64,000 nucleotides of DNA. It comes from Gemmatimonadota bacterium. Lineage in GTDB: Bacteria > Latescibacterota > UBA2968 > UBA8231. A program made the position numbers and the translations under genes. Below the pieces are notes generated by a model. That model was given only the letters and a program-made list of their open reading frames with translations, did no database searches and was not told where the DNA came from. The stretch covers positions 144,821 through 208,820 of the forward strand of contig VXML01000034.1 of the NCBI GenBank assembly GCA_009841115.1, read 5' to 3'. Positions 43,172 to 51,707 of this stretch are shown one piece after another. How positions within the stretch are numbered: position 1 is the first letter of the stretch; each line of letters starts with the position of its first letter.

Positions 43172-44170
43172 ATGATCAGTTCACGACCCATCAAATGGGG
43201 CATCCTCAGCACCGCCAGAATCGGCGTCACCGCCTTCATCCCCTCGGCCCGCGCCACGCCCGACGCCCAAGTCCATGCCGTAGCCAGCCGCAGCCAAGCC
43301 ACCGCCGAGGCCTTTGCCCAAGCCCACGATATTCCCGTGGCGCTGGGCAGTTACCAAGCCCTGCTCGACCACCCGGACATCGACGCCATCTATATCTCGC
43401 TGCCCAATTTGCTGCACGCCGAATGGACCATCAAAGCCGCCGAGGCGAGCAAACACATTTTTTGCGAAAAACCGCTAGCCGTCACCGCAGCCGAAGGCCG
43501 GCAAATGGTCGAGGCTTGCCGCAAGGCCGACGTGCTGCTCTTTGAGGCTTTTGTCTTCATGCACCATCCCCAAAGTCGCCGTCTCAGGGAAATCATCGCA
43601 GCAGGCGAAATCGGCACCTTGCGCCACATTAACGCCGGCATGACCTACGTCATCGACGACCCCAGCAACATTCGCCTGATTAAGGCGTTGGGCGGCGGCA
43701 GCATTTACGACGGCGGCGTGTACCCCATCACCTTTTCGCGCTTTATCGCCGGCACCGACCCGGTTAGCGTTCAGGCGCACATGCGCTTTGACGCGCAAGC
43801 CGGGGTGGACGTGGCCACCTCGCTCATCCTCGAATACCCCGACGGTGTCACCGCGACCTTGTATTGCAGCTTCGAGGGCCGCGGCGGTGCTCATGCCCTT
43901 GTCACTGGCGACCAGGGCCGACTGGTTGTGCCCTCCCCGTATCATCCCGGCGCGGAGAGCAGCTTTGACGTGGTCATCGGCTCCGATGATAGCCGCGACG
44001 AGACCCTCCAGACCGGCACGCCGCCGTTCCAGCCGGCCATCGACTTTTTCCAGCAATGTATGCGCGGAGAAGAGACCCCCGCCTATATGGCCGACCATGC
44101 AGACGGCACGCTCAGAGTGGTCGAGGCGGCTTTTGAATCGGCCCGCAGCGGGCGGCGGGTGGAGCTGTAG
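43172..44170 (+). CDS. Gfo/Idh/MocA-family oxidoreductase (1,5-anhydro-D-fructose reductase-like)
   Basis: 332 residues. ATG at 43172 with CAGGAGA 8 bases upstream. The Rossmann motif is GILSTARIGVTAFIP and the catalytic motif is CEKPLAVTAAEG. HIN-GMTYVIDDPSNIRL and GGGSIYDGGVYPI belong to the substrate domain. This branch contains reductases and dehydrogenases of free sugars. It stands alone, divergent from the unknown protein at 43015. Confidence 0.88.
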   Translation: MISSRPIKWGILSTARIGVTAFIPSARATPDAQVHAVASRSQATAEAFAQAHDIPVALGSYQALLDHPDIDAIYISLPNLLHAEWTIKAAEASKHIFCEKPLAVTAAEGRQMVEACRKADVLLFEAFVFMHHPQSRRLREIIAAGEIGTLRHINAGMTYVIDDPSNIRLIKALGGGSIYDGGVYPITFSRFIAGTDPVSVQAHMRFDAQAGVDVATSLILEYPDGVTATLYCSFEGRGGAHALVTGDQGRLVVPSPYHPGAESSFDVVIGSDDSRDETLQTGTPPFQPAIDFFQQCMRGEETPAYMADHADGTLRVVEAAFESARSGRRVEL

Positions 44171-44277
44171 GAAGGATTTTAGAGCAACCGGCAGCAGCGT
44201 GGATTGTGATTCAAGCCGCTTGCCTGCCCTGCGCTGTAGAGTAATCTTAAAGAGAAACAACCCTGTGAGATGACAAA

Positions 44278-44493
44278 ATGGACAAACAGCAAATTTACCA
44301 CTCTGATCCCGAGATCATAGGGGGAACTCCCGTGTTCACGGGCACCCGAGTTCCCGTAGATAGCCTCATCATTCACCTGAAGGCCGGTGATTCCCTTGAG
44401 CAATTCCTCGACGGCTTCCCAAGCGTAAGCCGCGAGCAAGCCGAGGCATTCCTCGAATTGGCTCTGGCCGAAGCCTTAGAGAACACTCCGTAA
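44278..44493 (+). CDS. DUF433 family antitoxin-like protein
   Basis: 71 residues. The motif IIGGTPVFTGTRVPVDSLI and the helical tail (SREQAEAFLELALAEALE) are characteristic of DUF433 proteins, usually antitoxins paired with a DUF5615 PIN-like nuclease. The partner should follow directly; instead an ATGCGCGTCTCTTGA sequence (M-R-V-S-stop) lies 20 bases downstream, which looks like the broken start of such a toxin (typically MRVL/MRIL). It marks the left edge of the lower-GC island. Confidence 0.8.
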   Translation: MDKQQIYHSDPEIIGGTPVFTGTRVPVDSLIIHLKAGDSLEQFLDGFPSVSREQAEAFLELALAEALENTP

Positions 44494-44620
44494 GAGCCTT
44501 TACTCTGACCTGATGCGCGTCTCTTGACGATTGAAGATGTACTAGCCACAGGGATGGAGGCCAAGGCGGATATACCAACTGACGGGCTGACTCTCCGTGA
44601 AATTCAAGCTGTCAGAGAAA
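44494..44620. other. Short gap with possible toxin-start remnant
   Basis: Between the DUF433 gene and the Uma2 stop lies 127 bases with a four-codon ORF starting MRVS (44514) and a TTG-started ORF overlapping the Uma2 gene on the other strand. I see no convincing gene; the first may be what is left of the DUF433 partner. Confidence 0.3.
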
Positions 44621-45169
44621 TTAGAATAGATCGCCGATATTTAGCGCGAAGCCTTGCAATGTCGGCGAAGTCAATGTCTCTCCTTCGCCGTAGGTACCCA
44701 CGACCTCGTATCCGCGCTCGCCGAGTAATAGGATGGTTATGTCTTTTGCGGTCGTGTCCACCATCCAGTATTCGTTCACGCCGTGCTTGGCATACAGCGT
44801 GCGCTTGAATGTCCTGTCGCGTTCGGCTGTGGAAGGGGACAGGATTTCGACGACCAAGTCCGGCGCGCCCTGAATATTCGCGGGAGTGATGATGTGGCCG
44901 CGCTCATTGGAGACGAACAGCAGATCTGGCTGTACCACGTCCACATCCGACAACACTACGTCAAAAGGCGCGTGATAAACCCGCCCCAAGCTATTCTCAT
45001 ATGCGAATTGAACCAATTTCGATCCTAGCAGGATGGAAATGCTCTGGTGACGTTCTCCTGGGGTAGGGATCAGAACCAACTCTCCGTCCAAAAGCTCGTA
45101 GCGCTTGTCTTCCGGCGCATTCAGGTAGTCTTCATAGGTAAACTTGACTGTGGGGTTCGGAATAGCCAT
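44621..45169 (-). CDS. Uma2-family (DUF820) PD-(D/E)XK nuclease-like protein
   Basis: 182 residues from the ATG at 45169, preceded by GAGAGGG. Typical pattern: Glu25 (RYELLDGELV), Asp82 (VVQPDLLFV), Glu109 (PDLVVEILSPST) and Lys122 region (RDRTFKRTLYAKHGVNEYW), forming a PD-(D/E)XK site. Uma2 proteins are abundant in cyanobacteria and other bacteria as lone or mobile genes; their role is unsettled. It overlaps the truncated antitoxin on the same strand and belongs to the accessory island. Confidence 0.85.
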   Translation of the reverse strand: MAIPNPTVKFTYEDYLNAPEDKRYELLDGELVLIPTPGERHQSISILLGSKLVQFAYENSLGRVYHAPFDVVLSDVDVVQPDLLFVSNERGHIITPANIQGAPDLVVEILSPSTAERDRTFKRTLYAKHGVNEYWMVDTTAKDITILLLGERGYEVVGTYGEGETLTSPTLQGFALNIGDLF

Positions 45170-45390
45170 GGTCGCCGCCCTCTCTCTGGTGATGCGTTTC
45201 GCCAAGCCCTCCGGGATTGACTAACCTTTTCGCGTAGTCGGATTTGCCGTATCTGTTCCGTTTTGACCGGCGTCAGGCACATCTCGTCGAACATCCTCAT
45301 GGTCATTTTGTTCAGGACATCCGCTTCGTGGAGCCCAAGGGCTGTCTCGTGTATGGCCGCTAACATCTCGCTTTTGTACTGTTCACTCAT
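45121..45390 (-). pseudogene. Truncated HigA/XRE-type antitoxin lacking its helix-turn-helix
   Basis: 89 codons. Residues 1-58 (YKSEMLAAIHETALGLHEA, then MRMFDEMCLTPV and EQIRQIRLREKVSQ) match the start of XRE antitoxins that normally continue with a helix-turn-helix (VFARYLNV...) and a KLLxLVE tail. After VSQ the sequence turns into SRRAWRNASPERGRR, unrelated to the family, and runs into the Uma2 start. The DNA-binding domain is therefore lost. No HigB-like toxin is present beside it. Confidence 0.7.
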
Positions 45391-45573
45391 CGTTTGGTAC
45401 TCGTAGCTGATTCATATCTTTGGCACGAGCGATTACATCCAAAGTATAGTCTATAAAAGCGGGATCATCTCCAGCTTCTTCAAGGCATGCTTCCAAGTAT
45501 ACAAGTATAATTGTATATCCTCTTCAGTCTTGAGATACTCTGCTGAGTCCCAGCGAGTGGTACTAATAGTCAT
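45383..45573 (-). pseudogene. Frameshifted addiction-module antidote (HI1420-type), broken by an 8-bp duplication
   Basis: The ATG at 45573 opens a frame beginning with the antidote pattern TTRWDSAEYLKTEEDIQLYL. It then leaves the pattern and stops early. In the +2 frame the family continues as LEACLEEAGDDPAFIDYTL and VIARAKDMNQ, ending at 45383. Bases 45494-45509 are two tandem copies of CAAGTATA; removing one restores a continuous frame through DIQLYLEACLEEAG. The C-terminal helix-turn-helix is also missing, so the gene is dead twice over. Confidence 0.75.
45494..45509. repeat. 8-bp tandem duplication CAAGTATA x2
   Basis: Two abutting copies, 45494-45501 and 45502-45509, on the plus strand (TATACTTG on the coding strand). 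The extra copy shifts the frame of the antidote pseudogene. Confidence 0.9.
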
Positions 45574-45597
45574 AAGAATAACCGTAGTAGATTGTTT

Positions 45598-46764
45598 TTA
45601 TTGGCTTTCCTCTTCTGACATCTCTTCCCACCATTTGAGTAGTGCTCCACGAGTAATGTAGTGAAAGCAATGAAGATTAATGGGAACATCTTTCGGAGTC
45701 CATGTTCCACCGTGTGAATGTGAAGCAAGACCTGTAAATGGAACTTCTGATGCAGGCGAATCTGAGGAATCGTAGAATGGGGGTCTAAGCATTGGGGCGG
45801 GAAATGGTATTCCGTCATGTAGAACTCGAGAACGATATTGATAGACCTTGTCGAGGATATCCCTCAATCCAGTGTTCGACCATTTGACTTGGAATAAATC
45901 GTGGCTAGGTCTTTGGTCTGGCTCATTTGGTTTGAATCTAAGCGTAAATTTGATGAACTTCTGGGTTGCCCCCAATGTGTCTGCAATTAACTTGGCCACC
46001 TGATCAACGAGTTCATCACCTCCATGTTCTTTGAGAAGCTCTGCAAGATCTGATTTAGACTGTCTGAGGCGTTCACCAGGACTAGCGTCGGCTGTATAAA
46101 CATCGTTTGCGGCCGTTTCAAGAGCAGAGACGAACATGAGCCACGCGAGATTTGGTTCGGATTCCGCAATCCAAAGTGCATCTTGGTAGGATCTACACGC
46201 ACGAATTAGGTTGACGTATCGAGCAGGCTTAATCCGAGGAACTGATTTCATTATTTCCAATTGACTCATTGAATGTGTATCAACAACTGATGGAAGGATC
46301 AGACTCTGTCGATTGGATTGAACATGAACAACGGGTTTGGGTCGGTACCTAAAATCGCTAGGGTGTCCATACGGATCTTGACCGGGTTCAAATCGTCGTG
46401 ATTCGCCGCCTGCACGTATCCGTACACCGAGAGCAACCGACGTAAGTGCCGCGAGTTCATCGATAAACCACCCACCGTGGTAACGCGATTCGTCCGTCTT
46501 GGACATGTCAGGAAGAGCCTGTGGCAAGTGTATCTCGGCTCTCAGAATGATCGGAGCATTGACGACACCGGGGCTACTGGGAAACGGGACAGCGTTTAGA
46601 AAGCTATACGGACCCACGCCGTTGGTGAATTGACCCGTGATATGTGCATCAGAGTAAAATTGATACTCGACAACAACGACGGTGTCTTCGTCTGATACAC
46701 CGAGTGAGTTGAGCCAGTTAAGCTGTGACGGGAGTTCGGTTTGAGAGTTGTTATTTCCATTCAT
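45598..46764 (-). CDS. Apea-like HEPN domain protein, candidate toxin
   Basis: 388 residues, AT-richer than neighbours. Residues 1-180 are of unknown fold. Residues 185-370 fit the Apea-like HEPN pattern: NLAWLMFVSALETAAN (long helix), a charged middle, then YQYRSRVLHDG with Arg311-x4-His316, the RNase-type HEPN active motif. HEPN domains occur in RNase toxins and phage-defence proteins. The ATG at 46764 overlaps the stop of a Phd-family antitoxin gene (ATGA), exactly the arrangement of a type II toxin-antitoxin pair, though Phd proteins usually pair with Doc or PIN toxins. Confidence 0.72.
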   Translation of the reverse strand: MNGNNNSQTELPSQLNWLNSLGVSDEDTVVVVEYQFYSDAHITGQFTNGVGPYSFLNAVPFPSSPGVVNAPIILRAEIHLPQALPDMSKTDESRYHGGWFIDELAALTSVALGVRIRAGGESRRFEPGQDPYGHPSDFRYRPKPVVHVQSNRQSLILPSVVDTHSMSQLEIMKSVPRIKPARYVNLIRACRSYQDALWIAESEPNLAWLMFVSALETAANDVYTADASPGERLRQSKSDLAELLKEHGGDELVDQVAKLIADTLGATQKFIKFTLRFKPNEPDQRPSHDLFQVKWSNTGLRDILDKVYQYRSRVLHDGIPFPAPMLRPPFYDSSDSPASEVPFTGLASHSHGGTWTPKDVPINLHCFHYITRGALLKWWEEMSEEESQ

Positions 46765-47057
46765 GGCTTGTCTGGGGTTTTCCCTTGGATGAGTGCCAAT
46801 TCTCTTTCCTCATCCCAGTCAACTTCCAGAGGAGAAATAATGTCCCCGAGTATCCGTATCCGATCTCGGTCGCGGCCAAACATGCTCGGTTCCTCGTCGC
46901 GATAGGGTACGAGGCGCGACACTGGGCGACCGTTCTTAGTAATGACGATCTCGACGCCGCTGTCGGCGACCTCGTCCATCAGCTTGAGGCATTTGGCCTT
47001 GAACTCAGATGCCTTGATCGTCCGCACATCGGTCAGGTTGTCGTCGTGCGTAGCCAT
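46761..47057 (-). CDS. Phd/YefM-family antitoxin
   Basis: 98 residues from the ATG at 47057, with CGGAG upstream. The DNA-binding domain pattern is TIKASEFKAKCLKLMDEVAD, then VEIVITKNGRPVSRLVPY, the hallmark of Phd/YefM. The C-terminal half (about 60-98) is the toxin-binding tail. Phd proteins repress their own operon and neutralise the toxin. The next gene, overlapping by four bases, is a HEPN protein rather than the usual PIN or Fic-type toxin. Confidence 0.85.
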   Translation of the reverse strand: MATHDDNLTDVRTIKASEFKAKCLKLMDEVADSGVEIVITKNGRPVSRLVPYRDEEPSMFGRDRDRIRILGDIISPLEVDWDEERELALIQGKTPDKP

Positions 47058-47178
47058 AGTACCGTCTCCGTAAGTTAGTCGGTATGTGTGCTGCTTCACA
47101 ATTAAGATGAAGATGTGATATTGCTCATTAATTGCAAGTGTATCGCGCACTACGCGGCTCCAAAAAATAGGCCCCCCA

Positions 47179-49326
47179 TCAGCCTGAAACATACACCGGA
47201 CTCGACCAAGCCATCTCCCCGTCGCACTGAATGGCCTTGACGAAATAAGCGGCCTGCCCCTCCCCCGGCGGCTGATCCACAGTCTCCAGTGTCAATTCCA
47301 GCGCCTCCACCCGCTCGGGATAGCGCTGCACCACCAACTGCATGTCCAAGCCGCCGTAGTCAAAGCGCAGCGGCTCATGGCCTAACCCCGCCAGATCAAT
47401 CTCCGTCGTCCCCGCCGCCGACTCGAATGCCAAACGGCCGACCCGCCCATCGTCTAGCACCAACTCAATGCCGTCGCAATCCCCCGTAGTCTGCGACTGA
47501 AAAGCCACAGCCTGCGGCTCAGTCGCAGTGATCCCATCGGCCGCAGAGTCAAAGCTAACCGCAGTCGCCTCCAAGATGGTCGCCTGAGTGGTGCGGATAA
47601 CCCCGGACCAATCCACCCGCCGCCCACGCCCGCGCATCCGCGAGCCCGACCACATCAGGCGCACCCTGTTGGAATGCCCCAGATCCCGGAATTCAGACGG
47701 CTGCACCTCGGCGAGCAATTGCCGACCGCGATACACTTGCAGCGCCTCCAGCGGTGCCACTCCCACAACCCGAGCGCGAATATCCACCGAGTCCACATCT
47801 GTCACCACTGCCCCCATGAGCGCGCCCGCTATCTGTACATCTAGAAGTATGCGCGCACCAGTCGTGCCGTAACAGCGCCGACTGCATAGAGCCTCCCACA
47901 CGCCCGCACGCGACAACTCGCCAGCCAACACGCAAGTCAGACCACCGGCAATACCAAACTCACCAGCCCCCGGCCCTTCGGCCCCAGGCCGCCCCTTGTG
48001 GCCGTCGCTATTGCACATGACCCCAACCACGTGCCCGCAGTCCAGCGCATCGAACAGCATCCACTCAAACACGCCCCAGCTCGAGACGACTTCCACCAGA
48101 TTGTGCGCCTCGGGGTCGAAATACGCTTTCACGTCGGCCCAGCGCCCGCCCACATGCGAACCGATAATCACTTGGTCGCGCGGCACCAGTCGGGCGAGCC
48201 GGGCGAAAAACACATCGGCCGGATGTGCGGGCGACACCTCGTCCTCGGGCACGTGCGGGATCTGCCAGTGGCTATTGCGCACAATGGGCAATCCCTCGGC
48301 AAAGTAAAAGACGTTGCGATCCCCTCCGGCCGGAGAATTGGCCGACCACTCGTAGCCGGGAAAGACCACGAACTCGCCGTCCCGGTGAAAAGCCCGCACC
48401 GTCTCGTTGAGCCGCTGCCAGTCCTCGTCGTCAACCTGGAAATCATTGCCCTGATGCGAGGCAAAATCCACCCTCGCCCAGTCGCGGGCAAAAGTGAAGT
48501 ACTCCTCCTCCGTGCCTATGCCGACAGTAGCGTCGGACTGAGCGTGCAAATCCCCCCAGTAGCGATGCCACTGAGGCGCAGCCTCAGAAACGGCAACCGG
48601 ATTGCTGTAACAGCGCAAGCCGTCTGCCGCCGCCATCAGCCGTCCGCTACCCGGAGCGCAAAAAGACACCTTGCACCCCTCAACCACGACCTCCCCCTCC
48701 CCTTCCCACTCCAGTTCAACCGGCCCAGCCACCGCCGTCGGATTGCCCCACATATCCTGCCCTTTGACAAAAATCTCCACCGCCTCACCCACCACCGCCT
48801 GGCTCGGCGCTATGCACACCAATTCCACGGCCTCTCCCGCAACAATGGGAAACTTGGGCGAATCCACCACGGCCCGGGCCACCGCAGCATTGGTCGGATC
48901 GACAAAAACGCGGAATTCGTGGGCTGACTCGACAAAGGTCTGCACCCGGATCCCCGGCGAACCGCCGCTGCGCTCGCCCAAGACCACGGTCACTGTATCG
49001 CCGGGCGCGAGGGACCCGTCATACACATCAATCACCACGCACCAGATCATCCACGGCCGCTCGTGTCCCTTGGGGGCAAAGCGCGGTGCCAGCTTGGCCG
49101 CCCCATTGGTCTGCACCGTGCAATAAGCTGGCGCGGCTGGATCGCTGAACTGGGCCGGCTGCATATCGCAGGCGAGGCGCTGGGCGATCTTAATGGTGCC
49201 GCCCTCGTCAATACCGTAGCTACCCACGGTCAGGGTCAAAGTCCATTGCTGGTAGCTGCCGGCCACTACCGGTGCGCAAGGTTCCAGCGTCACCGTCCCC
49301 AGCCGTTCCCGCCATTGCTGTTTCAT
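47179..49326 (-). CDS. DUF3604-like PHP-domain hydrolase with beta-sandwich extensions
   Basis: 715 residues, ATG at 49326 with AGGAG upstream. An N-terminal beta-rich region (about 1-265) precedes a PHP-like phosphoesterase domain with metal motifs YWGDLHAQSDATVG, DFASHQGND, GSHVGGRW and NSDGHKGRPG. A C-terminal beta region follows. DUF3604 proteins are predicted metal-dependent phosphoesterases or amidohydrolases of uncertain substrate. No signal peptide is evident. Monocistronic, divergent from the 2-hydroxyacid dehydrogenase operon. Confidence 0.75.
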   Translation of the reverse strand: MKQQWRERLGTVTLEPCAPVVAGSYQQWTLTLTVGSYGIDEGGTIKIAQRLACDMQPAQFSDPAAPAYCTVQTNGAAKLAPRFAPKGHERPWMIWCVVIDVYDGSLAPGDTVTVVLGERSGGSPGIRVQTFVESAHEFRVFVDPTNAAVARAVVDSPKFPIVAGEAVELVCIAPSQAVVGEAVEIFVKGQDMWGNPTAVAGPVELEWEGEGEVVVEGCKVSFCAPGSGRLMAAADGLRCYSNPVAVSEAAPQWHRYWGDLHAQSDATVGIGTEEEYFTFARDWARVDFASHQGNDFQVDDEDWQRLNETVRAFHRDGEFVVFPGYEWSANSPAGGDRNVFYFAEGLPIVRNSHWQIPHVPEDEVSPAHPADVFFARLARLVPRDQVIIGSHVGGRWADVKAYFDPEAHNLVEVVSSWGVFEWMLFDALDCGHVVGVMCNSDGHKGRPGAEGPGAGEFGIAGGLTCVLAGELSRAGVWEALCSRRCYGTTGARILLDVQIAGALMGAVVTDVDSVDIRARVVGVAPLEALQVYRGRQLLAEVQPSEFRDLGHSNRVRLMWSGSRMRGRGRRVDWSGVIRTTQATILEATAVSFDSAADGITATEPQAVAFQSQTTGDCDGIELVLDDGRVGRLAFESAAGTTEIDLAGLGHEPLRFDYGGLDMQLVVQRYPERVEALELTLETVDQPPGEGQAAYFVKAIQCDGEMAWSSPVYVSG

Positions 49327-49482
49327 TCTAAACTCCTGTGTTCCTCACGTAGTTAAAGGCCAAGAATCTCCTCATTGCCCCGCCCCGCTTTTCTCCACAA
49401 TCTCTTTTTTCGCTAACTTAACCGGCATTATAAAAAAAATCTGCGCGGAATTGAAATCCGCCCCTTCAGAAAGGATCGTAGC

Positions 49483-50439
49483 GTGAAGGTCGTACTGACA
49501 TATGATATGGGAGAATCCTTCGTCGAAGAATTGCAAACGACGTTCCCCGAGTTGGACTTTTGCCCGGCGTATGGCGAAGCGGAGCAGATGCAAGAGGTGG
49601 CCGATGCGGAGGTTGTGTTTGGGTTGATGACGCGGCCCGTATTTTTGGCGGCTGAAAAACTCAAGTGGTTGCACTATGTGGGCATCGGCTTCGACTCGGT
49701 CGTGCGCAATATACCGGAGTTCCGCACGGGCGACGTAGTGATGACCAATGCGCGCCAGACGCACGTCGTGCCCATGGCCGATCACGTCTTCGCCGCCATC
49801 CTCTCGTACGCCCACCGCATCCCCGAACTGCTCGAAGATCAGCGTAACCACCAGTGGAATACCCCGCGCTACGTGCAGCGCATCATCGAATTGGCCGGGA
49901 CCAAGATGGGGGTGCTGGCGATGGGAGATATTGGCCGGGCCGTAGCCACGCGGGCCGCAGCGTTCGGAATCAAGGTGTACGCGGTAGATATCCTGCCGAT
50001 GGAGCCGCCGCCGGGCGTGTGCGCGGTGTGGCCGGTCGAGCGCTTGGACGAGATGCTGGAGATGGTAGATTGGCTCGTGATAACGGCCCCGCGCACTAAA
50101 GCGACGACCGGAATGATCAATCGGCAACGGCTCGCCCTGCTCAAAGAAGGAGCATTTGTGGTGGTCGTCTCGCGCGGAGGAATCGTCGATGAAGAAGCGC
50201 TAGCCGAGGGCCTACACGCGGGCCGAATCGGCGGGGCCGCACTCGACGCGACGGAGGTCGAGCCGCTGCCGCCCGACAGCCCGCTGTGGGACGCGCCCAA
50301 TATGCTGATCTCGCCGCACACCTCGGCCGAGTCCGTACAACTGATCGAGCGCCGCAAGGCCATCTTCGTAGAAAATCTGCACCGCTATCTGGCGGGCGAA
50401 GCACTATTGAACGTATGCGACCTAGAGAAGGGATATTAG
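49483..50439 (+). CDS. D-isomer-specific 2-hydroxyacid dehydrogenase
   Basis: 318 residues with a GTG start at 49483 after AAAGGAT. Catalytic and cofactor signs: GVLAMGDIGRAVATRAAAFG (NAD-binding), VVVSRGGIVDEEAL (Arg/Glu region) and the catalytic His in LISPHTSAES. It reduces or oxidises a 2-keto/2-hydroxy acid. First gene of a five-gene plus-strand operon with two enolase-superfamily dehydratase-like enzymes. A role on sugar-acid-derived keto acids fits. Confidence 0.88.
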   Translation: MKVVLTYDMGESFVEELQTTFPELDFCPAYGEAEQMQEVADAEVVFGLMTRPVFLAAEKLKWLHYVGIGFDSVVRNIPEFRTGDVVMTNARQTHVVPMADHVFAAILSYAHRIPELLEDQRNHQWNTPRYVQRIIELAGTKMGVLAMGDIGRAVATRAAAFGIKVYAVDILPMEPPPGVCAVWPVERLDEMLEMVDWLVITAPRTKATTGMINRQRLALLKEGAFVVVVSRGGIVDEEALAEGLHAGRIGGAALDATEVEPLPPDSPLWDAPNMLISPHTSAESVQLIERRKAIFVENLHRYLAGEALLNVCDLEKGY

Positions 50440-51693
50440 ATGACGGCAAAACCCCACCTGCCTCCGTCCCCCATTGACGAAGGCAAAGTCACCGTAACTG
50501 CAATCGAATCCGTGCAGCCGCTCGACCTGTTCCCCGACCTGCTGCTGGTGCGCATCCACACCGACGCCGGACTCATCGGCCACGGCGAAACGTACTACTG
50601 CGCCGAGGCCGTACAGGCCATGCTGCACGACTGGATGGCGCGCCGACTGCTCGGCGAAGACGCGCTGGCCATCGAATCGCACTGGCGCTTCCTCTACGAG
50701 CGCGCCGCGAATTTCGGCGTCCGAGGCACGGAAATCCGCGCTTTGTCCGCGCTGGACGTGGCGCTGTGGGACATTCTCGGCCAAGTCTGCAACCAGCCGA
50801 TCTATCGCCTGCTCGGCGGGCCAGTGCGCGACAAAATTCTGGTGTACAATAGCTGCGGCAACCCGCAATACGGGCCGAGCACCACCGGACGCAAAGGCTG
50901 GCCGGGCTTTGGTGCCATCGGCGAGCCAGGGCCGCTAGGTGATTCGTGGAAGCTGTTCCACGAACCAGTGGCGCTGGCCGAGGAGCTAGTCGAACTGGGC
51001 TACAGCGGCCTAAAAGTCTGGCCCTTCGATCAAGCAGCTATCCAATACGGCCCGGCACGCATTCCGCACCGCGCAATCGAGGAAGGCGTGCAGCCCTTGC
51101 GCGAGATCCGCGACAAGGTGGGCATGGACCTCGACATCTTCGTCGATGGCCACGCGCATTTCCAACTCCCAGCGGCTCTGCGCATCGCCGAGGCATTGCG
51201 CGAGGTCGCGCCGCTGTGGCTGGAGGACGTGATCAAAATGGATAACCTCGACACGGTCGCCGACTTCCGCCGCCAGAGCCGGATGCCCATTTCCGTGAGC
51301 GAGATGCTGTTGAGCCGCGCCGACTACAACTCCGTGCTGATGCATCAGGCCGCCGATTACGTAATGATCGACCCGACCTGGGTCGGCGGGATTTCCGAGA
51401 CTGCGCGAATCGCCCATCTGGCGCAGACCTATAATGTGCCAGTCAGCATGCACGACTGCACCGGCCCGCTAACGCTCTTCGCCGGTTTACACGTGGGGGG
51501 CGCGATAGCCAATTGCTGCTATCAGGAAACCGTGCGAGCGCAGATCCAGACGGTGTATCGGGAGCTGATTGACGTGGAAGTGGAAATCAAAGGCGGATAT
51601 GTGAATCTACCCCAAGGCAGCGGTCTGGGCGTCAGACTAAATCCCGATTTGTTCAAGTCGGAACGACCGGGCTATCGAATCTCACAACGTTAA
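50440..51693 (+). CDS. Mandelate racemase-subgroup dehydratase (galactonate dehydratase-like)
   Basis: 417 residues, ATG adjacent to the previous stop with GAAGGGATATTAG upstream. Barrel motifs: SGLKVWPFD (Lys), DLDIFVDGHAH (metal Asp), WLEDVIKMD (metal Glu), PISVSEML (third metal Glu) and SMHDCTGPL (His-Asp dyad). The set is complete, so it should be active. Such enzymes dehydrate D-galactonate, D-mannonate or similar to 2-keto-3-deoxy acids. Those would feed KDG-type kinase and aldolase steps found elsewhere in the window. Confidence 0.9.
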   Translation: MTAKPHLPPSPIDEGKVTVTAIESVQPLDLFPDLLLVRIHTDAGLIGHGETYYCAEAVQAMLHDWMARRLLGEDALAIESHWRFLYERAANFGVRGTEIRALSALDVALWDILGQVCNQPIYRLLGGPVRDKILVYNSCGNPQYGPSTTGRKGWPGFGAIGEPGPLGDSWKLFHEPVALAEELVELGYSGLKVWPFDQAAIQYGPARIPHRAIEEGVQPLREIRDKVGMDLDIFVDGHAHFQLPAALRIAEALREVAPLWLEDVIKMDNLDTVADFRRQSRMPISVSEMLLSRADYNSVLMHQAADYVMIDPTWVGGISETARIAHLAQTYNVPVSMHDCTGPLTLFAGLHVGGAIANCCYQETVRAQIQTVYRELIDVEVEIKGGYVNLPQGSGLGVRLNPDLFKSERPGYRISQR

Positions 51694-51707
51694 AGGAGAA
51701 ATTTTCA

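Noticed and set aside
44524..44808. 94-codon plus-strand ORF after DUF433
   Set aside because: Mostly opposite the Uma2 gene; Arg/Ser-rich shadow composition; only its first 30 codons could be relic sequence.
47998..48927. 309-codon plus-strand ORF opposite the DUF3604-like gene
   Set aside because: The minus-strand frame carries clear metal motifs; the plus frame does not match any family.
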